DNA of 64,000 bases from Ryuthela nishihirai (Eukaryota; Arthropoda; Arachnida; Araneae; Heptathelidae): positions 85,574,334 through 85,638,333 of the forward strand of contig JAWZYU010000007.1 of NCBI GenBank assembly GCA_038380435.1. The letters run 5' to 3'. The translations under genes were made by a program, and so were the position numbers. Positions 57,425-64,000 of this stretch are shown piece by piece. The notes below the pieces were generated by a model that worked only from the letters and a program-made list of their open reading frames with translations, did no database searches and was not told the DNA's origin. The first letter of the stretch is position 1. The number at the start of each line of letters is the position of its first letter.

Positions 57425-57436
57425 CTTCGGGTTGAG

Positions 57437-57828
57437 AGATATCCATTAAGAGAACAGGATGGTTCGCCACCAATGAATATTTTGCTATAAGCGAGACATT
57501 TCTTAGTGATAGATTTCACCGCCCTGGCGCTTCTGAATTCGGAAATAAACATTGACTTGTTGAACGGTGACTAATGACCCTGACGAAGGGTAACGAGTAC
57601 TTGGAATCTTCAGTGGTAGGAAAACGTACAGAATAAGAATTAAGTGATTTAATTTGTTTAAAGTTTAATAACAAGCTGTTCATTTTAAAATAACATAAAG
57701 TAGAGCAATTTACTTATTATTGCTATATTTGTTAGTGATAAAAATTTGTGAAAATAGCGAAACTAAGTCTTTTCATTCGAGAACAGGTAAACTTTGAGGA
57801 AAATTTGTACAGTGCAAACATTATTTGT
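57437..57828. other. Unassigned interval
   Basis: Nothing recognised. Confidence 0.4.
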
Positions 57829-58223
57829 CTAGAAATAGTTCGGGGCGGGGGTGGCTCAGTCGGTAGCGCGTCAGGCTCGTAATCGAGTTCCAGCATTGAG
57901 ATTTATCTCCTCAAAACTCCCCGCCCTGTCCACGGTCAGTAAGAGACACCGATGAGCTTCGAAAGGCCACCGTCCATTGAATGGGATGTTAAGCCATGGC
58001 CCCGTGTGTGGGAGAGAACGTTAAAGAACTCTCTGGATGGTGGCCTTGATGAGAGGCTACATGTATCTCCAAATAGCTGTCCAGTGGATCCCTTTCCCCC
58101 AACCTTCTCTGAGTCTTCGGGGTCCTTGTGACCTGCCATTTAGCCTATTGTGTGCAAAAAAGTGCCGCTCAGCGATAAAACAACCCATCATCATCATCAT
58201 CATCATCCTCAAGCAGCCATGGG

Positions 58224-60482
58224 CTACGGAGGTCCAACCAGACCGCGCAGTTTAATTCTCCAAGCATATCTGTCCTGAGCTACATCTGCTGCATCCGGCC
58301 ACTGCACACCAATTCTAACAAGGTCCTGTTTGACATTGTCTGCCCACCGCATCCTAGGTCTCCCCCTCCTTCTGAGGCCTCTAGGCACACTGTTCATAAC
58401 CCTATTCGCCAATCTATAATTATCCATACGGGCAACATGGCCAAACCAGCGGAGTCTCTCTCTGCACAATATGCTGCTTAAAGGAGGTTGCAGACTCCTT
58501 TGCCTAACCTCATCATTAGTTACAAAGTTAAACCACCTAATACCCAAGATACTGCGTAAGCATCTAGAATCAAAAGCATCTAGTTTCCTGTTATCTTGCT
58601 TACACAGCGTCCAAGTTTCACTACCATAACTAACCCTAGAAAGAATCAAACTATTATACAGTCTAATTTTAGTCTTTAGGTGTATACGCCTATTTCTCCA
58701 CAATCTCCATAGATTGTTAAAAGTCCCGGCAGCAATACCTATTCGTTTGTTAATCTCATGCCGCACATCACCAGTATCAGTTACGCAGCTCCCAAGGTAA
58801 TTAAACTGTGACACCTGCTCAAGACTGCAACCATTCAGATTAACTGAATCACAACCTGCCTGACCAATTTTCATCACTTTAGTTTTCTCTCTGTTTATAA
58901 CCAAACCTACTGTACTACCAGTCTCATCAACAGTTCGAATGAAACAGTTCATCTCATCAACATCATTTGCCAAAAGGGCTAAATCATCAGCATAATCTAA
59001 ATCAGAAATTTTCATATCTCCAGCCCATTTAAGGCCAAAAGCTTTCCCTTGAAGTGAATTTCGCATAACATAATCAACAACCAAACTAAAGAGAAAAGGA
59101 GACAAAATGCACCCTTGTCGAACACCAGAAGTAATGCTAAACCAATTGCTACAAGACTTACCAACCCTCACACATGACTCAGTGTTATTATAGAGAGCTT
59201 TCATTATGTTAACTAACTTGTCTGGTATACCATATGATTTCACAATCAACCACAAATTATGACGATCAACAGAGTCGAAAGCCTTTTTGAAATCAACAAA
59301 GCTAGCAAACAAAGGTTTCTGAAACTCTAAACATTTCTCAAGAATCTGCCTAAGTGAAAATATCTGATCTACACATCCCCTACCACTTCTGAATCCACAT
59401 TGCTCATCACGCAATTGCCTGTCAACCAGATTCTTAATTCTATTAAGCACAATCATGGAAAGAACTTTACCTGGAACGGAGAGTAGGCTGATACCCCTAT
59501 AGTTATCACAAGAACTGCGATCACCTTTTTTGAAAATAGGGATAATAATAGCTCTGGTAAAATCTTTAGGAACCATGCCTTTATCATAAAAGTTATTCAA
59601 AATTTCAGTCATCCAAATGGTAACTGAAACATTCCCAGCTCTAAGCATTTCCGTAGTAATTTCATCCACCCCTGGGGATTTATGAAGTTTAAGTTTAGAA
59701 ATAGCGAAACTAACTTCAGATTGTGTTATAGGGCCAACATTAAAGCCAACAATGCATCTATCATCATTGCAAACAATGGGAGTAGAACTAACCACATTGT
59801 TTAGAACATCACTGAAATGCTCAGCCCACCTAGCCATGACAGAATCCTCACCTTCTATAACCTTGCCTTGTTTATCCTTCAATCCCTGTATACCTGTTCG
59901 TTTTCTACCACACAAAACATTAACTATCTGGTACAGCTCTCTGCTGTTGTACTGTCTAACTGCTTCCTCAGCTTTGTCAGCAAGGCCATCAAGCCAAAGA
60001 TTCTTATCAGTAGCTAACTGACCCTTTACACGTTTATTAAGTTCTTTGTAATGCTTTCTATTAGGACTAGTAGGGTACTGATTAAGGACATTCCTGCAGT
60101 TCCTTCTTTCTGAAATAAGCTCAAGTGCCTTATCACTTAAATAATTCTGCCTCCTCTGCTCCTTTTTCCCTAAAAGAGTACTGTTAGTTTCCAAAAAAGC
60201 CTGTTTAAAATGGCCCCATTCTTCCTCAACTTCAGTATTAAGCAAACCATGACTGTCATAATGACTAAGTAACCTATCATGGTAAGCTTTAGCTATAACT
60301 GGGTCTTTCAGAGCTTCAGTATTAAAGGTAAATTTTTTAACCCTAGCACAACACTTTTTAAGTTTAAGTTGCAAGACACTTTTAACAAGGTAATGGTCAG
60401 ATCCAATTTCAGCTCCCCTATATGCCCTGGTATTTCTAACAGAACTAGCCCATTTGCTGTTAATTAATATATAATCAATCAT
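58224..60482 (-). CDS. LINE reverse transcriptase with C-terminal domain
   Basis: The 752-codon open frame encodes the RNA-directed DNA polymerase that copies LINE RNA at the nicked target. Residues 1-35 are the end of the AP endonuclease, including GSDHYLV with the conserved SDH (28-30). An RT domain spans about 265-540: KSPGVDEI (268), GFRSGRGCVDQI (363), FVDFKKAFDSV with catalytic Asp 397, SGVRQGCILSPFLF (452), and YADD (497-500) with catalytic Asp 499 and 500. A C-terminal region holds YGSETW (619), LRWFGHVARM (677) and GRPRMRWADN (707). All key residues are present. The Met at the start is only the first in-frame Met after a frameshift, so the true protein starts upstream, in the frame at 60550-61395. 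Confidence 0.93.
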   Translation of the reverse strand: MIDYILINSKWASSVRNTRAYRGAEIGSDHYLVKSVLQLKLKKCCARVKKFTFNTEALKDPVIAKAYHDRLLSHYDSHGLLNTEVEEEWGHFKQAFLETNSTLLGKKEQRRQNYLSDKALELISERRNCRNVLNQYPTSPNRKHYKELNKRVKGQLATDKNLWLDGLADKAEEAVRQYNSRELYQIVNVLCGRKRTGIQGLKDKQGKVIEGEDSVMARWAEHFSDVLNNVVSSTPIVCNDDRCIVGFNVGPITQSEVSFAISKLKLHKSPGVDEITTEMLRAGNVSVTIWMTEILNNFYDKGMVPKDFTRAIIIPIFKKGDRSSCDNYRGISLLSVPGKVLSMIVLNRIKNLVDRQLRDEQCGFRSGRGCVDQIFSLRQILEKCLEFQKPLFASFVDFKKAFDSVDRHNLWLIVKSYGIPDKLVNIMKALYNNTESCVRVGKSCSNWFSITSGVRQGCILSPFLFSLVVDYVMRNSLQGKAFGLKWAGDMKISDLDYADDLALLANDVDEMNCFIRTVDETGSTVGLVINREKTKVMKIGQAGCDSVNLNGCSLEQVSQFNYLGSCVTDTGDVRHEINKRIGIAAGTFNNLWRLWRNRRIHLKTKIRLYNSLILSRVSYGSETWTLCKQDNRKLDAFDSRCLRSILGIRWFNFVTNDEVRQRSLQPPLSSILCRERLRWFGHVARMDNYRLANRVMNSVPRGLRRRGRPRMRWADNVKQDLVRIGVQWPDAADVAQDRYAWRIKLRGLVGPP

Positions 60483-60549
60483 ATTCTTATGCAGCCCATC
60501 AGGTGAAACCCATGTGTGTTTATGTATGTCGCGGTGTTTGTAATATGTG

Positions 60550-61395
60550 TTAGTTTATTCTGAAACCATTTAGTTTACTTACCTGTAGGAGACGTTGCCC
60601 ATTGCCATTGCAGCTACCAATACCAAAAGGGCCTATTACTCCTCCCCAAAGGTCAGAGTCGGTACCAACTTTGGCATTGAAGTCACCAAGAACAAGGGTA
60701 ATATCTCCTTTCTTGACAGAATTCAAAATATCCTGAAGTTGTCTGTAAAACCTATCCTTCTCATCCTCATCAGAATCCTCAGTGGGGGCATAACAGCAGA
60801 TAACATTCAAGTCTTTAATGCTTGTCTGAAATTTTGCTGTAAGAAACCTTTCATTAATGCACTCATATCCTAGAAGAGCATCACTAGCATGTCTGCTGAG
60901 CAGCAGACCCACGCCTTGGTGATGCTTTCCATCCTCCCTCCCTGTAAAGAGAAATTTAAAGTTATTTTTAAGTATCTCACCTTTACCTGTCCATCTAGTC
61001 TCTTGCAAGCCTAGAATATCTAGGTTATAGCGCTGGAATTCCTGCATGAGGACATCAAGAGAATAATCTCTATGTAATGTCCTCACGTTCCACGTTCCTG
61101 CAGAGAGAAAATGATTAGTAGGATTTTTAAAGAAATTAGGTTTATTGAGATTGGTAGGGCCAACAATATCAAACAGCCCCCTGATCGCAGGCATGGGGCA
61201 AAGACCTGTTCCTCCTCCGCTAAAGGCTGAAGTCACCGATGCTGGTAGGAACTTCAGGCACCACCTTTTCAAGTGGACTTTTTCAAGAACCATATGGCCT
61301 GCCTGAGACACATTACTCCAGTTTAGGCTTGACGATGCCCAACTAGCTAAGTAAGGTTCAGGTACCTGCGATGGCCTCTGATTAGGATTATCCAC
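60550..61395 (-). CDS. LINE AP-type endonuclease (N-terminal part of the same polyprotein)
   Basis: The 281-codon frame encodes the nuclease that nicks target DNA. Residues 1-95 are a linker with a CPMPAIRG segment. The EEP (exonuclease-endonuclease-phosphatase) fold then shows TWNVRTL (Asn 103), LGLQETRW (Glu 132), CYAPT (Tyr 202) and LVLGDFNAKVG (Asp 238, Asn 240). It ends at a stop just after KLNGFRIN. The next expected residues appear in another frame between 60483 and 60549 and lead into the RT frame, so a single-base change (apparently an extra A near 60552) splits the polyprotein. The SDH motif lies beyond the break, so this piece alone would lack an essential part. Confidence 0.92.
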   Translation of the reverse strand: MDNPNQRPSQVPEPYLASWASSSLNWSNVSQAGHMVLEKVHLKRWCLKFLPASVTSAFSGGGTGLCPMPAIRGLFDIVGPTNLNKPNFFKNPTNHFLSAGTWNVRTLHRDYSLDVLMQEFQRYNLDILGLQETRWTGKGEILKNNFKFLFTGREDGKHHQGVGLLLSRHASDALLGYECINERFLTAKFQTSIKDLNVICCYAPTEDSDEDEKDRFYRQLQDILNSVKKGDITLVLGDFNAKVGTDSDLWGGVIGPFGIGSCNGNGQRLLQVSKLNGFRIN

Positions 61396-61880
61396 CAGCT
61401 GATATAAGGTATCCTATGCCTCTGTTCACTTAGAGCTGGCAACCCAGAAGCAAACAGAAAACACAGCGGCAGACTCTCCCTCAACAGAGGCCCACCAGTG
61501 CAGCAAGTCCAGGATCCATAATCAAGCTCAAATCCATAAACAAGTCCAGTCTAGTAGGTATAAATGGTCAGCACCAGGACCCTGTGAAGTTGACCACTCC
61601 TCAGCAGGGTTGAAAAAAAGAGAAAAAAGTGGCCATAGATGACCAGATCAGTAGGCCATACTGAACTGGCAGCCCTCCCCTTCCGTTCCCTTCCAAAAGA
61701 GAATATCTCTTTTGAAAGGTACTACCGGCCTGCACCACGAGAAGGCGGGGTCGGACATTAGGTGCTAGACCTGGCCGGTTCTGTGCATCATCACTGGGGA
61801 TTGGTACACAGCTCTCCTTCCAGTTTATGCCTAGCTACCATTTACAAGCCAAAACAACCCAACAACCCTAGAAATAGTTC

Positions 61881-62182
61881 TGTTGTTGCTGTTTCACTTC
61901 TGTGCGGTTTGCACACAATGGCCTAAACAGCCAGGTCACAAGGACCCCAAGAACTCAGAAGAATATTAAGGAAGAGGATTTACTGGACAGGTTTTAGGAG
62001 ATAGATGGAAGTTCCCGTAAAAGCCATCCGACGTGTTCTTTAACGTGCACATGCATGGTATCCAGCACATGGGACAAAACGGTAATTAGCGATAATAAAT
62101 TTCAATCAGGCACACTTGGACTCGAAATTGTGAACATTAGAGTACAAGCCTGGCGCGCTATTACTGAGCCAACTTTCTCTAC
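61881..62182 (-). mobile_element. Old SINE-A copy
   Basis: Reverse: TTTCACTTCTGTGCGGTTTG to CAAGCCTGGCGCGCTATTAC. It is flanked by CTAGAAATAGTTC (61868) on the left and CTAGAAAGAGTTG (62183-62195) on the right, an eroded target duplication. The central block is partly deleted. Confidence 0.82.
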
Positions 62183-62401
62183 CTAGAAAGAGTTGTGTCT
62201 TATTTTATTTGTTAATTTGCAAAAGGTCTACCTATAAATTATTTGTATTTTTAAGATGTAGCATAACGATAAAAAATTAAGCATATTTTGAGACTACACG
62301 TGAAGACATTTGTATCATTCATAGACTAAGAATCAATCGATACAATGGCGGCACAGCGCTTCAGCCAAGCCTTAAGTTCAAAGCTCAACAACTAGCACAG
62401 A

Positions 62402-62880
62402 AGGTTATGATCAGAATCTTGTGGCATAACAAGGGTATCATCCTCGTGGATTTCCTGGAGCATGGTGCAACAATGAATAGCTTTCGCTATATTCTAACAC
62501 CCAAAAAGCTTCGAGAAGCCATCAGGACGACGAGGTTGAAAAATGATCTCAAATCCATCAAGCTACTCCATGAGAAAGCCTCCCCTTACGTATCTTTTGT
62601 TACAAATAAGGCAATTGCAAAGATGGGCTGCCCTGTGATGCAACATCCCTCTTACAGCCCAGATTTGGCACCGTCGGACTTTTATGAATTCGACCGATAT
62701 CGTGTGTCCAGAGAGAAAGATTTGATGACGTCGAAGACATCTTAGTTCCCTTGAAAACATGAATCAGATGCCGCTCACTACAGTTTTTTCCAAACAGGAT
62801 TGCAGCCTAGAGTTCAGCGGAGGAAAAAATACATCGCGTGTGTCGGAGATTACTTCGAAGGTTCGTTTTGTGCAGTCCAA
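62402..62880 (+). pseudogene. Second mariner transposase relic
   Basis: The plus-strand frame 62407-62745 gives IRILWHNKGIILVDFLEHGA, LHEKASPYVS and HPSYSPDLAPSDFYEFDRY, the catalytic half of a mariner transposase in the right order. At the first two catalytic positions the usual Asp is replaced (WHNKG for WDxKG, HEKAS for HDNA). The third (SPD) is kept. After a stop, another frame gives KYIACVGDYFEGS, the usual C-terminus. It is inactive. It is unlike the 2300-3390 relic in detail, so it is a separate lineage. Confidence 0.82.
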
Positions 62881-63837
62881 TAATGAATGCACATGCATAT
62901 GTAACTGAAACCTTCTATTCATTATAATATAAACGTTATTGCCTAACTGGCATTGCTTTCCGTACACTATATGCATCTAGGCAGCATGAAAACTTTTCGG
63001 TATCTGGTAACATTGAAAGTTATCGTGTATCTAACAAATCAATCGAACTTAGGATAATAAAAACAAATGTCGGTTGCTCCCGTATCACTTAGAGAAACCT
63101 CTTACTTCCTGTAAAAGCGGTGATGCAGATAAAACACTTCGAAAACTGAAATGTAATATATGATTGAAGCAAACAAAGCAATTTTACTTAGCAGCAATAT
63201 TCTTAAATTACACAATTAATTAAATATTACTTCGAAATATTTACTTGAAGTGCAAAACTTATGGAAACTGTTTTATTCAATGTTAATGAAGAAATACGTA
63301 ATAAATTTCACATATTGTCTCACCATTACATTGATATTTAATTTTTTTAATTTTATTAGTTTTATGAAAGGCTTCTCTTTAGACGTAATTAACTATGGTT
63401 AAGGATAACTATTTTAATCTTTTTGAAGCGCTATTCTTAAAAGAAAAGAGCAAAAAATTGTTTATTAAGTTTCTTAATTAAGGAAATTTTCCTGAAAATA
63501 AATAGCAATTATATGAAATTATTTCAAAAAATATTTTTTTCCTTCAGTATATTAAATGCTAAATTAATAAACCTTTTGAAATCAAATCTTTAGGATTTAA
63601 AATATGTTGCTTCATTATCTTCATCTCTTAAAAAGATACAAGAAGAAACACACCACACACTAAAAATTTGTTTTATTTTACTGCCTCGGTCAAAGAACGT
63701 CAATGCCTTCCGATAGATTTAGAGCGGTTTGAACAGTTTTTCTTCCTTTTTTAAAGAAAATAATACATGTATCTAACGTAACCAATAGTTTATAAATCAG
63801 AAGTATCTAAGTTTTTTCAATAGTGGTTTTTCAACCT
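62881..63837. other. Unassigned AT-rich interval
   Basis: No terminal inverted repeat for the mariner relic and no other element found. Confidence 0.4.
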
Positions 63838-64000
63838 CCAGATGAATAGTAAGATAAACTGTAAGCTGAACTTCAAGCTGAATAGTAAGATGAATCTCAA
63901 AGTGAAAAATAAGATGAACCTAAGCTGAACATCAGACTGAATAGTAAGGTAAACTGTAAGCTGAGCCTCAAGCTGAATAGTTAGTTGAACCATAAGTCGA
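63838..64000 (+). repeat. Minisatellite, about 18/36-bp unit, running off the window
   Basis: Repeated AGCTGAATAGTAAGATGAAC and AAGCTGAACTTCA words with small changes. The array continues to the last base, so its size is unknown. Confidence 0.85.

Larger units (their letters stand above)
58188..61850 (-). mobile_element. Near-complete RTE-like LINE inserted in SINE-A tail
   Basis: The 3.66-kb element is bounded by exact 11-bp AAAACAACCCA at 58177-58187 and 61851-61861. On the minus strand it has a 5' region of about 450 bp, an AP-endonuclease frame, a reverse transcriptase frame, a very short 3' untranslated part and a (GAT)n tail (complement of the ATC run at 58188-58206). The short 3' end, simple-repeat tail, endonuclease type and C-terminal GHVARM...GRPRMRW region fit the RTE group broadly. 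I cannot fix the clade without a tree. Related fragments lie at 6718, 12262 and 31812. Confidence 0.93.
57842..61867 (+). mobile_element. SINE-A copy split by a full RTE-like LINE
   Basis: The head to near-tail is 57842-58187. The last seven bases of its tail, ACAACCC, follow the LINE at 61861-61867. Exact 13-bp CTAGAAATAGTTC flanks the whole block at 57829-57841 and 61868-61880. About 25 bp around box B and the T-arm are missing. Confidence 0.93.

Noticed and set aside
58224..60482. Host gene (the RT frame taken as a cellular protein)
   Set aside because: Reverse transcriptase motifs, target duplications and truncated relatives show that it is a LINE.

Overview
This window looks like non-genic nuclear DNA from an animal, most likely an arthropod. 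It is AT-rich, has no bacterial-style gene packing, and contains no complete host gene that I can recognise. Most of what can be named is transposable-element DNA of many ages plus several minisatellites. I cannot fix the species from the sequence.

Two tRNA-derived SINE families dominate. SINE-A is about 390 bp, with a tRNA-like head (box A TGGCTCAGTCGG, box B GGTTCGAGTCC, loop centred on CGT), a long GC-rich body and a tail ending AAAACAACCCAACCC. It has about 20 copies, many with target-site duplications (TSDs) of 9-14 bp. SINE-B is about 210 bp, with a head reading TGGCCGAGTGGTTAGCGCG and a body ending in a CAAGCAGCTGCTTG-like block. It has about 13 copies. A third, weaker tRNA-like family (SINE-C) and a few isolated tRNA-like heads also occur.

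The only long coding sequence is a nearly intact non-LTR retrotransposon of the RTE-like type on the minus strand (58188-61850). It has an AP-type endonuclease and a reverse transcriptase separated by one apparent frameshift, and it ends in an (ATC/GAT)n tail. It sits inside a SINE-A copy, and both insertions keep their TSDs. Truncated relatives lie at 6718-7911, 12262-12393 and 31812 onward. The last is joined to a different body and may be a non-autonomous partner.

DNA transposons are all dead or non-autonomous. They include two mariner relics (2156-3453, 62402-62880), a Tc1-like relic with a matching foldback MITE (35766-36150, 21459-22015), palindromic Tc1/mariner-type MITEs (8067-8201, 52087-52302), hAT-like elements with 8-bp TSDs (8990-9373, 15021-15182, and a relative at 26492-26954), a TA-flanked MITE (47778-48047) and a possible PIF/Harbinger fragment (about 21180-21456).

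Tandem arrays lie at 23145-23435 (35 bp), 29101-30420 (about 138-bp higher-order unit), 44857-45943 (38 bp, partly 3-mer higher order), 48500-48870, 56420-56690 and 63838 to the window edge.

The one segment that looks like host coding sequence is a GC-rich island at about 15844-16035. Its plus-strand frame resembles the C-terminal part of a monocarboxylate transporter (SLC16/MFS). I found no clear new biological system. The most informative material is the set of nested insertions, which gives a relative order of element activity, and the candidate LINE-parasite element at 31812-32460.
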